A DNA stretch of 64,000 bases from a bacterium. Lineage in GTDB: Bacteria; Sumerlaeota; Sumerlaeia; SLMS01; JAHLLQ01. This document shows, in pieces, positions 44,525-53,306 of the stretch; within the stretch, counting starts at the first letter, position 1, and every line of letters starts with the position of its first letter. The stretch is taken from positions 754,979 through 818,978 of the forward strand of contig JAHLLQ010000003.1 in assembly GCA_020444065.1 (NCBI GenBank), read 5' to 3'. A program made the translations under genes and the position numbers. The notes under the pieces are model-generated. The model saw only the letters and a list, made by a program, of their open reading frames with translations. It was not told the origin of the DNA and ran no database searches.

Positions 44525-46966
44525 GTGGAACGCGACCTGCCCCGTCCGACATTGCTGGCCGTCCTTGTGCTGATCCTGGGTCGTGTCCTGGCATGGTCGG
44601 TCGGTTTCACAGGTTGGGGCGTTGCGGTTGTGCTGCTGGTGGCAGCCATCGGGGTTGGCCTCTCGAAGAGGCGTTCCGGGCATGCGCGTGCGGTTTCGCT
44701 TTTTCTGGGATTCCTATCAGTTGGAGTCGCCACCCAGGCTGGGCTCCAATCCTTCGAGTTCCACGATCGAGCAGCGGTTGCCTCATTGCCCGAGGCGCCG
44801 TTTGTCGAGGTCTCCGGCACCGTGGACGGCCACCCACGCGTTGGATCCGAGACGCTGCTTCTTTGGCTTCAGCCGGGGGCAGAGCTTTCGGCCGACGGAT
44901 CTGAGGCCTTCCTTTCCACTCCGTTGCCCGTTCAGTTCCGGACAGACAACAACGCGCCGCGAGTCGAGACCGGCGATCACTTGCAGGCCCTCGGCCGAGT
45001 TGTCCCCGTGGATGGCGATGGTAATCACCTCTCCTGGGATCGATGGCTGGATGCGCAGGGGGCGGTGCTACTTGTTCGCGCATCGACGCTTCAATCCACG
45101 CCGCCAGCCGATCCATCGTTTTGGTTGCGGTATCGCCGAGCAATGGGGCGGCTCTCGGATTCCACCGAGGAACTTCTGAACGAAAACCTCTCGACGAACT
45201 CCGCATCGTTGTTGTCGGCGATCATGCTGGCGAGAACGGGCGGATTGTCGGAGCAGCAGCGGCATGACTTCCAACGCGCCGGACTGATGCACTTGTTTGC
45301 CGTTTCCGGACTGCACGCGGGATTGATTGCGGGATTGATCGTCTTGGTCGCGGCGATGCTGGGACTCGGTCCGCGAAGTCGTGCCATCGTTGTGCTGGTT
45401 GGTCTGCTTGTATTCTGTACCCTGACAGGGTTTCGATCGAGCGTGTTGCGCGCCTCACTTCTCGTCGGCGTGTTCGTTCTCCAGCCTCTCGTGCGGCGCG
45501 AAGTCGAACCCCTCTCCGCGCTTTCCTCCGTTGCGCTCGTGCTATTGGTATTTCGCCCGCGCGCGCTTTGGCAGTTGGACTTCCAGTTGTCATTTTTGTG
45601 CGCACTGACACTCGTGTTGGCCAGCCCTGGAGTGATCGCAATCCAGGAACACCTTGGCCCGAAACTTGGCTGGAAGCTGCCGGCGCGCATCGCCATACGA
45701 TGGCTGCAGCTCGCATTCGTCTCCGCGTGCCTTCAACTCGCTCTCGCGCCGATTGTGGCCGGGCCATTCGGGATGGTGTCGTTGATCGCTCCAATTGCGA
45801 ACGCACTGATTCTGCCGTTTGCCGCACCGATTCTCGGCGTCGGTTTCCTCGGCGCGCTTCTCCATCCAATCGCGCCCGAGATGGCGGCAGGGCTGGTGGG
45901 ATTGCTGGATTGGCCGGTTGCCGGACTCAGCATGGCTACGACCCTTTTTGCGCGAGTGCCGGGCGGTGCCATCGAAGGCCTGGCTCCCTGGCCCGCGTGG
46001 GCGATCGGCATCTACTACCTGATTCTCCTTTCCGGACGTTGGATGCGATTGCGCCGCCACTTCAGCCCGGTTGATGGGGCGTGGTCGGTTGGGCTCACTG
46101 CGATCTTCGCGCTGGTCTTCCTCATCTGGTTTCCGTTGCTGCAGCCGATCGATCGCACGGCCCGCGTCACGTTTCTGGACGTCGGGCAGGGCGATGCGGT
46201 TCTTGTAGAAACGGGGGACGGAGTCACGATGCTTGTCGATGCCGGGCCGGAGCGCGGCCAGTCGCTTGTGCGGGAGCTACGGGCCATCGGCGTCGATCAT
46301 CTGGATACGCTTGTCCTGACGCATGCGGATGCGGATCACGTTGCGGGGGCACCGGCGCTGATGGACGCCTTCCCAGTCGGGCGCCTCGTTGTCGGCGGCA
46401 GTCTCGCAACGACGAAGTCATGGGTTTCCGTTGCCGAATCCGTCGACCGCCATCGAATCCCCGTCGTGCAAGTGTCGCGAGGCGATGTCTTGCATCTCTC
46501 GTCGGGGATTCAAGCGGATGTGCTGCATCCTACGGCGGAGTTCCTCGACGAAGGCGATGAACGAAACGCCGCCTCTGTTGTCCTCCGCGTGTCGGTGGGG
46601 GAGACGTCCTTCCTGCTGACCGGCGATGCGGACTTTGACTCCGAGTCGGACATGCTCGCCCATTTGCCTGAAGCCAATCTGCGTTCCGTTGTTCTGAAGG
46701 CCGGGCATCACGGCTCCGCATCATCGACATCCATGCCATTCCTTGGGACGGTGCGCCCGGCCCACGCTGTGATCAGTTGCGGGCGGAATAACCGCTATGG
46801 TCATCCCGCGCCGGAAGCACTCGCGCGACTGCAAGAAATGGGAGTCCGCATCTGGCGAACCGATCGCCAGGGAACGCTGTCTTTTGAATCGGATGGGGAG
46901 CACTTGTGGGTGCGTGTCGAGCGGCTGACGGACGCCGAACCGCTAATCGCCTCGTGGAGCAAGTGA
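44525..46966 (+). CDS. comEC: DNA-uptake channel ComEC/Rec2
   Basis: 813 residues from a GTG start at 44525-44527 with GAGGAA 11 bases upstream; the frame is open to an ATG at 44411, but that adds a Pro/Arg-rich stretch unlike the family. An N-terminal DUF4131-type domain is followed by the competence domain (LMHLFAVSGLHAGLIAGLIV), 10 or so membrane helices, and a C-terminal metallo-beta-lactamase domain. That domain has VTFLDVGQGDAVLVETGDGV, the THADADHVAG metal motif, LLTGDADFDSE and LKAGHHGS. ComEC passes single-stranded DNA through the inner membrane. No comEA or pilus gene is adjacent. Confidence 0.95.
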   Translation: MERDLPRPTLLAVLVLILGRVLAWSVGFTGWGVAVVLLVAAIGVGLSKRRSGHARAVSLFLGFLSVGVATQAGLQSFEFHDRAAVASLPEAPFVEVSGTVDGHPRVGSETLLLWLQPGAELSADGSEAFLSTPLPVQFRTDNNAPRVETGDHLQALGRVVPVDGDGNHLSWDRWLDAQGAVLLVRASTLQSTPPADPSFWLRYRRAMGRLSDSTEELLNENLSTNSASLLSAIMLARTGGLSEQQRHDFQRAGLMHLFAVSGLHAGLIAGLIVLVAAMLGLGPRSRAIVVLVGLLVFCTLTGFRSSVLRASLLVGVFVLQPLVRREVEPLSALSSVALVLLVFRPRALWQLDFQLSFLCALTLVLASPGVIAIQEHLGPKLGWKLPARIAIRWLQLAFVSACLQLALAPIVAGPFGMVSLIAPIANALILPFAAPILGVGFLGALLHPIAPEMAAGLVGLLDWPVAGLSMATTLFARVPGGAIEGLAPWPAWAIGIYYLILLSGRWMRLRRHFSPVDGAWSVGLTAIFALVFLIWFPLLQPIDRTARVTFLDVGQGDAVLVETGDGVTMLVDAGPERGQSLVRELRAIGVDHLDTLVLTHADADHVAGAPALMDAFPVGRLVVGGSLATTKSWVSVAESVDRHRIPVVQVSRGDVLHLSSGIQADVLHPTAEFLDEGDERNAASVVLRVSVGETSFLLTGDADFDSESDMLAHLPEANLRSVVLKAGHHGSASSTSMPFLGTVRPAHAVISCGRNNRYGHPAPEALARLQEMGVRIWRTDRQGTLSFESDGEHLWVRVERLTDAEPLIASWSK

Positions 46967-46975
46967 GTCCGAGAC

Positions 46976-47260
46976 CTACTGCTGGACCTGAAGGATCTCC
47001 AGCTTCTCGCCGGGCTTGATCAGGCGATACTCGCGTCGGGCGCCGAGTTCGATGGAATCGATGTGGGTTCGCAGGGCCGTCACCTGGTTCTCCAGGACCT
47101 TCTGCTGCAGATCGACGGCTTCCAGGTTCTCTCGGGCCTCCGCGTAATGGACCTTCGCACGATGCATATCGGTCAACGACGGCGCGAGCAGCAGCGAGAA
47201 GGCTCCCACAGCCAGGAGCAGGGCAAGCGTCGCCCAAATCACCAATCGCCACCGCATCAT
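46976..47260 (-). CDS. ftsB: FtsB/DivIC-family cell-division protein
   Basis: 94 residues. A short cytoplasmic start (MMRWR), one membrane helix (LVIWATLALLLAVGAFSLLL), a coiled coil with heptads (ENLEAVDLQQKVLENQVTAL) and the family ending ARREYRLIKPGEKLEILQV, in which LIKPGE matches the FtsB/DivIC box. These proteins link FtsL and FtsQ at the division site. The start is one of two adjacent ATGs at 47255-47260. Convergent with comEC across nine bases. The assignment rests on the layout and the PGE box. Confidence 0.75.
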   Translation of the reverse strand: MMRWRLVIWATLALLLAVGAFSLLLAPSLTDMHRAKVHYAEARENLEAVDLQQKVLENQVTALRTHIDSIELGARREYRLIKPGEKLEILQVQQ

Positions 47261-47710
47261 TGTCGCAGACTGCCTCCATCGAGTGTCCCCGACTGTGGCG
47301 CTCTCTCTGGCAACACTGTCAAGATCGAAGCACCGAATCGCATCGACCCCCTCGGCAACCCTCACCTATGCAATTATCCCGACTGCCACAACTTCCGTCG
47401 CGATGATACCAACCCTCCCACGCCTGACGAGCATGAGGAGTGAGTGGTGCACCAAGCCTTGGATAGACGGCTGTCCTGAAAGGGCTCTGCCCACCATTCG
47501 CCGGTGGGCAGAGCTCCCGGCAGCCTGCTTCAGAAGGTGAAATCCGTTGACAAACCATCACTTCCAAATGGCACCCTACCCCATTACTCACGGGGTTCCA
47601 GACCGCATCCATTCGATGGAGAGGGCGTTGGCTCGATGCGGTTATGCATCCGATGGGATTCGGGAATGCAAATGGATCGACCCTAAGGCCCAAAGTGGAG
47701 GAAGTCCCCC
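47261..47710. other. 450-base gene-free stretch with a strong inverted repeat
   Basis: No ORF in this gap has gene-like content. At 47482-47516 GCTCTGCCCACC and GGTGGGCAGAGC form a perfect 12-base stem around ATTCGCC. No T-tract follows on the plus strand, so it is not a standard terminator for either neighbour. The stretch also holds a bare TTGACA near 47549 without a matching -10. The 3' end contains the GGAGG ribosome site of the subtilase gene. Confidence 0.5.
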
Positions 47711-50700
47711 ATGTTGCGTAAAGCGTGGCGCCGATCGGCGTTGACGATACTCGTGGTGGTTGCTGCTGCGGCAGCCGTCGCGGGTCAGACCATCACACTC
47801 AAACCGACATTGACAAAGGAAGGCATCGAGCAGGGCATCAAGTTGCCCGAGATGCAAGTCACCTCCAACCGTGTCCCCAGCTCAATTTCCGTTGGGGACT
47901 TCTACATGGTGGACGGCAAGTCCGTTCAACTGGAACGCGCCGACAGCGAGATCGCCATCCAGTATGGCAGTCGCGCCTCCCTCGAGAAACACTATCCCGC
48001 ACTGGAGTCATCCCGGGCTCTTGGCGACTTCGATACCGTTGGTCGCTTTCACCCGAAGGGCGTTGCCATCGTGCAAGATCGCCCCGGCGGTAAAGGGATG
48101 AAGGCTCGCGGGGCCGCGGAACTGAAGGCACTCGCCGAGGCTCAGCCGGGCGTCGAGTTCGTCCTGCCGGTCTATGTGAATCCGACGGACAAGAAGCGGA
48201 TGATCGCCACCGACGAGCTTTCGATATGCCTGGAGAAGGGCTCCAGCACGGACTTGCTCGAGAAGGGTCTCGCACGGATTGGCGGCGTGATCTTCGAGAA
48301 GTCCAGCGCCGACTACGCTGATATTTATCACGCCCGCCTGGACAATCCGCTCAGGAACTCCCCGCTGGACGTCAGCGTCGAGATCTCGAGCTGGCCAGGA
48401 GTGGAATGGGCAGAGCCCAACTTCATTCGCGAAATGGAGTTTTATTACACACCCAACGACCCGTTATTCTCCCAGCAGCAATACCTGCATAACACAGGTG
48501 CGAACGGCGCGGTCAGCGATGCGGATATCGACGCGCCGGAAGCATGGGACACGACGACCGGAAGTTCCTCGATCGTGATCGCCATCATCGATGACGGCGT
48601 GGACGAGTCCCATACGGACATGAACTTCGACGCCAATGGTTACGATTTCTACAACAGCGACAGCGATCCAAGCCCCACCGGAACGGATGGACACGGCACC
48701 GGTTGTGCGGGCGTTGCGGCGGCGATTGGAAACAACAGCTACCGCACGGCTGGAACGGCCCCAGGCTGTACAATCCTTGCGGTCAAGGTGGCCGATGGTA
48801 GTTTCGGAACAAATACCATCATCGCAAACGGCATCGACCACGCGGCGACTTACGCTGACGTTCTCAGCAACAGTTGGGGCGGCGGCTCAAGCAGCAGCGA
48901 GATCAACACAGCCATCACGAATGCGGCGACGAACGGGCGTGGCGGACTCGGCTGCCCGGTGTTCTTCGCCAGTGGCAACTCCGCCAGCACGTGGTACCAA
49001 GGCGGTGGGCGTTACCGCTTCTCGACCAGCGGCTTGGTTGGCGACTTCTATTACGCATTCCGCTATCTGAAAGATGTTAACACTTCCTCTGGTTCCGACC
49101 TGGCCCGCGTTGACAATGTCTGCCTGATCGGTTCCGACGAGTACACGCACACTTGGCGCCAGGACTTTGAAGGATCATTCCCTCCGACCGGATGGACGTT
49201 GGCGAACAGCGGCAGCACGAACAACTGGTATCGGAGTTCAACGGATGCCCTTGTTGGAACGGGCGGGACGTACTCCGCCACTTCCGGATCGATCAGCGAT
49301 AGTCAGTGGTGCGAGTTGCGTACACCATTGATGACCTTGACAGGTGCGGAGACCTTCGCTTTTGCGGCCAGCGTCTCTTCCGAGTACAACTATGATGGCC
49401 TCCAGGTCTACGTCTACGACAGTAGCTGGGGTCAGCTCGGATACTACGGTCTTCTCAGTGGCGTTCCTTCCGTCAATACGGCCGTATCCTATCCCGCCAG
49501 TCAGGCCGATGCGATCGCAGTCGGCTCGGCGACCGACAACGACTACCGCAGTTCATATAGCGAATATGGTTCGAATCTCGACTTCGTTGCCCCGAGTAAC
49601 GGCGGCTGGAATGACGTCTGGACACTCGATCCGACAGGAACTGTCGGCTGGACGAGCACCGACTATAAGCCGAACTTCGGCGGTACCTCTTCGGCTTCCC
49701 CGACGGCGGCTGGTGTGGCCGCGCTGATGCTTTCCGCCAACGGCGCCCTGACCGGGTCGCAGGTGCGGACTTACATGCGCGATAGCTGCGATGAAATTGG
49801 CGGCGTGACTTACGTCGGCGGATTCCACAACGAGTACGGCTACGGACGCATCAACGCGAATGCGGCAGTTGCTCTCGCACTTGCCGCTCCCAGCCCGACG
49901 CCCACTCCAACTCCATTCTGCGATGCAATTCCCTACACCGAGGGATTCGAAGCAGGTGCAGTCGGGGCCGAGTGGACCATCTCCGGCACCAATACCTATC
50001 GGACCCAGGTCACCACGGCGAATACACCCAACAGTGGCTCTTACCATCTGACGATGGACTCGACCACCAACGGGTCTTACGCACGCAATGAGGCGACTCT
50101 GTGCGTCGATCTCGCCGGTTACGAGAATGTTGTCGTGCAGTACTACGCCAAAGAATTTGGCGATGAAGCCGACTCGACGACCAGCCCGTTCACTGGTGGA
50201 GCCGACTTCGATGGTCTCGCGATGAGCGGCGATGGCGGAACGACCTGGTATGTGATTAATGATCATACTACGCTGGGTTCCAGCTACGCACTGCAGACGG
50301 TCGATCTGGACGCCGCGATTGCTTCCGCCGGGATTTCCTACTCGTCCGAATTCAAGCTCCGCTGGAACCAGTACGATAACTACCAAATCACGACCGACGG
50401 TGTCGCTTTTGACGACATCAGCATTACGGGCAATGTGATCCAGACGCCGACACCAACGCCAACTCCTTCCGACACTCCCACAGCGACCCCATCTGATACG
50501 CCGAGCCCGACGCCTTCCGACACGCCGTCTCCTACGCCATCGGACACGCCGAGCCCGACCCCGTCGGATACGCCGTCGCCAACGCCTTCGGCGACGCCGT
50601 CACCGACACCGGTGCCGGTGCCCGGCGATGAAGACGGCGATGGAGAGGTTCACCTGCTCGAGTTGAACGCCGTTCTACTTGGGTTCCGTGGCCTTGGTGC

Positions 50701-50794
50701 GGTGCCGGCCAGTGCCGACATCGACCCGACCGATGGCGTGATCAGTCTGGCTGAATTGAATGCCGTCATCCTGGCTTATCGCGCAACGCCGTAG
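47711..50794 (+). CDS. Secreted subtilase (S8) with inserted beta domain, Pro-Thr linker and dockerin-like tail
   Basis: 1027 residues. Signal peptide at 1-25 ([15 protein letters not shown]), a propeptide-like region to about 235, then the catalytic domain with D294 ([10 protein letters not shown]), H328 ([14 protein letters not shown]), oxyanion N423 ([10 protein letters not shown]) and S660 ([16 protein letters not shown]). Between N423 and S660 about 160 residues are inserted (428-590), including a jelly-roll-like segment starting [13 protein letters not shown] second such domain (about 740-910) begins [31 protein letters not shown] linker (about 912-971) leads to the tail starting [15 protein letters not shown]. 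Start: ATG with GGAGG upstream. Probably an exported protease anchored or docked through the tail. Confidence 0.93.
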   Translation: MLRKAWRRSALTILVVVAAAAAVAGQTITLKPTLTKEGIEQGIKLPEMQVTSNRVPSSISVGDFYMVDGKSVQLERADSEIAIQYGSRASLEKHYPALESSRALGDFDTVGRFHPKGVAIVQDRPGGKGMKARGAAELKALAEAQPGVEFVLPVYVNPTDKKRMIATDELSICLEKGSSTDLLEKGLARIGGVIFEKSSADYADIYHARLDNPLRNSPLDVSVEISSWPGVEWAEPNFIREMEFYYTPNDPLFSQQQYLHNTGANGAVSDADIDAPEAWDTTTGSSSIVIAIIDDGVDESHTDMNFDANGYDFYNSDSDPSPTGTDGHGTGCAGVAAAIGNNSYRTAGTAPGCTILAVKVADGSFGTNTIIANGIDHAATYADVLSNSWGGGSSSSEINTAITNAATNGRGGLGCPVFFASGNSASTWYQGGGRYRFSTSGLVGDFYYAFRYLKDVNTSSGSDLARVDNVCLIGSDEYTHTWRQDFEGSFPPTGWTLANSGSTNNWYRSSTDALVGTGGTYSATSGSISDSQWCELRTPLMTLTGAETFAFAASVSSEYNYDGLQVYVYDSSWGQLGYYGLLSGVPSVNTAVSYPASQADAIAVGSATDNDYRSSYSEYGSNLDFVAPSNGGWNDVWTLDPTGTVGWTSTDYKPNFGGTSSASPTAAGVAALMLSANGALTGSQVRTYMRDSCDEIGGVTYVGGFHNEYGYGRINANAAVALALAAPSPTPTPTPFCDAIPYTEGFEAGAVGAEWTISGTNTYRTQVTTANTPNSGSYHLTMDSTTNGSYARNEATLCVDLAGYENVVVQYYAKEFGDEADSTTSPFTGGADFDGLAMSGDGGTTWYVINDHTTLGSSYALQTVDLDAAIASAGISYSSEFKLRWNQYDNYQITTDGVAFDDISITGNVIQTPTPTPTPSDTPTATPSDTPSPTPSDTPSPTPSDTPSPTPSDTPSPTPSATPSPTPVPVPGDEDGDGEVHLLELNAVLLGFRGLGAVPASADIDPTDGVISLAELNAVILAYRATP
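50444..50623 (+). repeat. Coding tandem repeat, Pro-Thr-Ser linker of the subtilase
   Basis: About 60 codons made of variants of the octapeptide DTPSPTPS (24-base DNA period), with drifted copies DTPTATPS and ATPSPTPV at the edges. It joins the jelly-roll domain to the dockerin-like tail. The same unit occurs in the next gene. Confidence 0.85.
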
Positions 50795-50825
50795 TAAGTC
50801 GTGAAGTAAGAATGTTCGATATTAT

Positions 50826-50857
50826 TTGGCCGCCGGGTTGACTCGGCGGCCAAATGT
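50826..50857 (+). terminator. Terminator of the subtilase gene
   Basis: TTTGGCCGCCG and CGGCGGCCAAA pair perfectly around a GGTTGACT loop, about 30 bases after the stop codon. Only a short T-run (ATGTTTG) follows, but the 11-base stem is strong. Confidence 0.7.
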
Positions 50858-50873
50858 TTGCTACTCCATGTAC

Positions 50874-50882
50874 TGTTATACT
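50874..50882 (+). promoter_or_regulatory. Candidate extended -10 promoter of the metalloprotease gene
   Basis: TG-T-TATACT matches the extended -10 consensus; no clear -35 is visible. A start near 50889 would give a leader of about 175 bases before the ATG at 51066. Confidence 0.35.
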
Positions 50883-51065
50883 CAAAATCCGGCTGAGAAC
50901 TGCCAATCCGCCGGATTGCTGCGTTTGGACGTCCTGCTTTGTCCCCAGGTCAGGTGACTTGTTCCTGGTCATGGTGGAGGGTACTTTTTCGAGCTGCCGA
51001 GGACAGCCGCTGGACGAACGGAGGCTAGCAACACTCAAGGCACACCTTTGAGGAGGTATTCCCCC

Positions 51066-53138
51066 ATGCCGCAACGAGACTTCAGAAAGCTGGCGATCGG
51101 TCTGTTCGCAACCGTTGGCCTCGCCGCATCACTGGCCCTGGCGGTCGATCCATCCTACATCGATCCCGAGGCTGGAACCGTCATCAAGGACCAACGCGAA
51201 ACAGCCCAACCCGACTGGGTGGCAGAAATGCTCGCCCGGCCGCACGATTCCAAGAAGATCGCCCGCGATAACGGCGTGGACTGGTGTCAGACAGAGGCCC
51301 ACTTCCTCCGCGACAACCACATGACCGAAGCCCTCCGTGCCTGCGCCACCGAAGGTCCCTGCGATACCCCGGCAACCCGTGATGGCTACATTCCCGGTCC
51401 CGGCGATCCGGTCCGCGTGATTAATGTGAGATTCCACGTGTTCCGTCGCGATAATGGATCCGGCGCCACGGCCACCGCGCAGGATTGCGCCGACCAGATC
51501 GCGCAGATGAACGCCGATTACGGTCCGTACAACATTCAATTCGCCTACACCTACGGGTTCGTCGACGACACCACCTATCGCGATTTCGCCGATTCGGAAG
51601 AGATCGCGATGAAGAATGCCTACGCAGACAGTCCGAGCACGCAGCTCAACGTCTACGTGGTAAACATCCAGGCCGGCTACCTCGGCGTGGGAACGTTCGC
51701 CTGGGAGCCCGACGCGCTTTCGGCTCAGGGCGGTCTCATCGTCGATGACAACTACTTCGGCGCTGGCGAAAAGACGATGACCCACGAGGTGGGACACTGC
51801 CTCGGCCTGTGGCACACGCACCATGGCGTCAGCGAAGTCACTGCCTGCTCCGATTGTTGGGAGCGCGCCGATGGCTTGAACGGCGACACAACCGGCGACT
51901 TCTGCGATGATACGCCCCCGACGCCAGTGAACTACAACTGCGCCGATCCGGGCGGTACTGATTCCTGCAGCGGCGTGGCCTGGGGAACGACGGCTCCCGA
52001 GAACTACATGGGATACGCGGACGATGCGTGCTACTCTGAGTTCACCCCGAAGCAAGCCGGCCGTATGCACTGCTGGATCGCCTCGACGCTCTGGAGTTGG
52101 GATTCGACGGCTCCATCGCCGACGCCGAGCCCGACGCCTTCTCCGACGCCGACTCCAGGTCCCGGCCAGCCGCAGTATTGCCAGTCGCCGAGTCTTCCGC
52201 TCGTCGATGGCGGCAGCACCTTCACCGAATTCACCATTCTGGACAATGGCATCATCAGCGACCTCGATGCTTATGTGAACCTGGACCACAGCTACATTGG
52301 CGATCTGACGTTGACGCTGACGCACGTCGACACCGGCACGGCCGTCGTGATCATTGATCGCCCGGGCTACACCACCAGCGGGTATGGGTGTGCCGGGTCG
52401 GATATCGTGGCGACATTAGATGACGAAGCCGGCAGCCCCGTCGAAGACCAGTGCGATACTGGCACGACAGCGATCTTCGGCACCTTCTCGCCCAACAATC
52501 CGCTGAGCGCCTTTGACGGCGAGGATATCAACGGCACCTGGCGTTTGACCATCGCGGATGCGGTGACGCCGGACTCCGGTATCCTGAACGAGTGGTGTCT
52601 GAATGTGACCTACTCATCGGTGACACCGACTCCGACGCCGACGGATACCCCATCGCCGACGCCAACCGATACCCCGAGCCCGACACCTTCGGATACGCCC
52701 AGTCCAACGCCTTCGGACACACCAAGCCCGACGCCTTCGGACACACCAAGCCCGACACCGTCGGATACGCCAAGCCCCACTCCGTCCGACACGCCGAGCC
52801 CGACGCCCTCCGATACGCCGTCTCCGACACCTTCGGATACTCCGTCGCCAACGCCGTCGGATACTCCGTCGCCGACTCCTTCGGATACGCCGAGCCCGAC
52901 GCCTACGGACACGCCGACGGCGACGCCTTCGGCCACTCCGAGTCCGACTCCGGCGACGCTGGCCGGCGATGCGGATGGCAACAACATCGTGGATCTGTTC
53001 GAGCTGAACGCGGTCCTGATCGGCTACCGCGGCCTTGGCCCGGTTCCGCCGAGCGCGGACCTGGATCCTACCGATGGCTCTCTGACCTTGCAGGAAGTCA
53101 ATGCGGCGATCCTGGCCTATCGGGCGACCGCCTACTGA
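51066..53138 (+). CDS. Secreted M43-type metalloprotease with P-domain, octapeptide linker and dockerin-like tail
   Basis: 690 residues. Signal peptide in 1-27 ([18 protein letters not shown]). The zinc motif is H240-E-x-x-H244-x-x-G-x-x-H250 ([16 protein letters not shown]), and the Met-turn region reads [20 protein letters not shown]: the pappalysin/cytophagalysin (M43) pattern. A first linker ([19 protein letters not shown]) joins a proprotein-convertase P-domain (about 375-517; [20 protein letters not shown], then [20 protein letters not shown]). The second linker has about twelve DTPSPTPS units, then the tail starting [15 protein letters not shown] and ending [10 protein letters not shown]. 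The start ATG follows GAGGAGG; an upstream TTG-initiated reading is discarded because the ribosome site lies inside it. Confidence 0.93.
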   Translation: MPQRDFRKLAIGLFATVGLAASLALAVDPSYIDPEAGTVIKDQRETAQPDWVAEMLARPHDSKKIARDNGVDWCQTEAHFLRDNHMTEALRACATEGPCDTPATRDGYIPGPGDPVRVINVRFHVFRRDNGSGATATAQDCADQIAQMNADYGPYNIQFAYTYGFVDDTTYRDFADSEEIAMKNAYADSPSTQLNVYVVNIQAGYLGVGTFAWEPDALSAQGGLIVDDNYFGAGEKTMTHEVGHCLGLWHTHHGVSEVTACSDCWERADGLNGDTTGDFCDDTPPTPVNYNCADPGGTDSCSGVAWGTTAPENYMGYADDACYSEFTPKQAGRMHCWIASTLWSWDSTAPSPTPSPTPSPTPTPGPGQPQYCQSPSLPLVDGGSTFTEFTILDNGIISDLDAYVNLDHSYIGDLTLTLTHVDTGTAVVIIDRPGYTTSGYGCAGSDIVATLDDEAGSPVEDQCDTGTTAIFGTFSPNNPLSAFDGEDINGTWRLTIADAVTPDSGILNEWCLNVTYSSVTPTPTPTDTPSPTPTDTPSPTPSDTPSPTPSDTPSPTPSDTPSPTPSDTPSPTPSDTPSPTPSDTPSPTPSDTPSPTPSDTPSPTPSDTPSPTPTDTPTATPSATPSPTPATLAGDADGNNIVDLFELNAVLIGYRGLGPVPPSADLDPTDGSLTLQEVNAAILAYRATAY
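52621..52955 (+). repeat. Coding tandem repeat, about twelve octapeptide units
   Basis: A 24-base DNA period encoding DTPSPTPS, with ten nearly identical units, DTPSPTPT at each end of that series and a terminal DTPTATPS. Codon choice varies between units (TCG, TCC, AGC, AGT for Ser; CCG, CCC, CCA for Pro), so the protein sequence is kept while the DNA drifts. It is a linker, not a CRISPR. Confidence 0.9.
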
Positions 53139-53162
53139 TCCTCCATCGACAACCGAGAACCC

Positions 53163-53194
53163 TGAAGGGCCGCCGACCTCCGGCGGCCCTTCTT
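53163..53194 (+). terminator. Terminator of the metalloprotease gene
   Basis: AAGGGCCGCCG-ACCT-CCGGCGGCCCTT followed by CTTCTATG lies 25 bases after the stop. The stem is 11 bases with a short loop. Confidence 0.85.
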
Positions 53195-53306
53195 CTATGT
53201 CCCGCGCCACGATGAACAGGTCTAGAAACGGCTCGACACCACGCCGACATGGACATTATTCAATCTTCACATCCAGTGACAATCGGACCCATGGGAGGGA
53301 TCTCTG

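Noticed and set aside
47549-47554. TTGACA upstream of the subtilase gene as a promoter
   Set aside because: The expected -10 position reads GGCACC.
52621-52955. Regular 24-base repeats that could be taken for a CRISPR array
   Set aside because: No spacers separate the units; they are in frame and encode the linker peptide.
52610-52987. Glycine/valine-rich antisense frame over the octapeptide repeat
   Set aside because: It is the reverse complement of the Pro-Thr linker and has no independent support.
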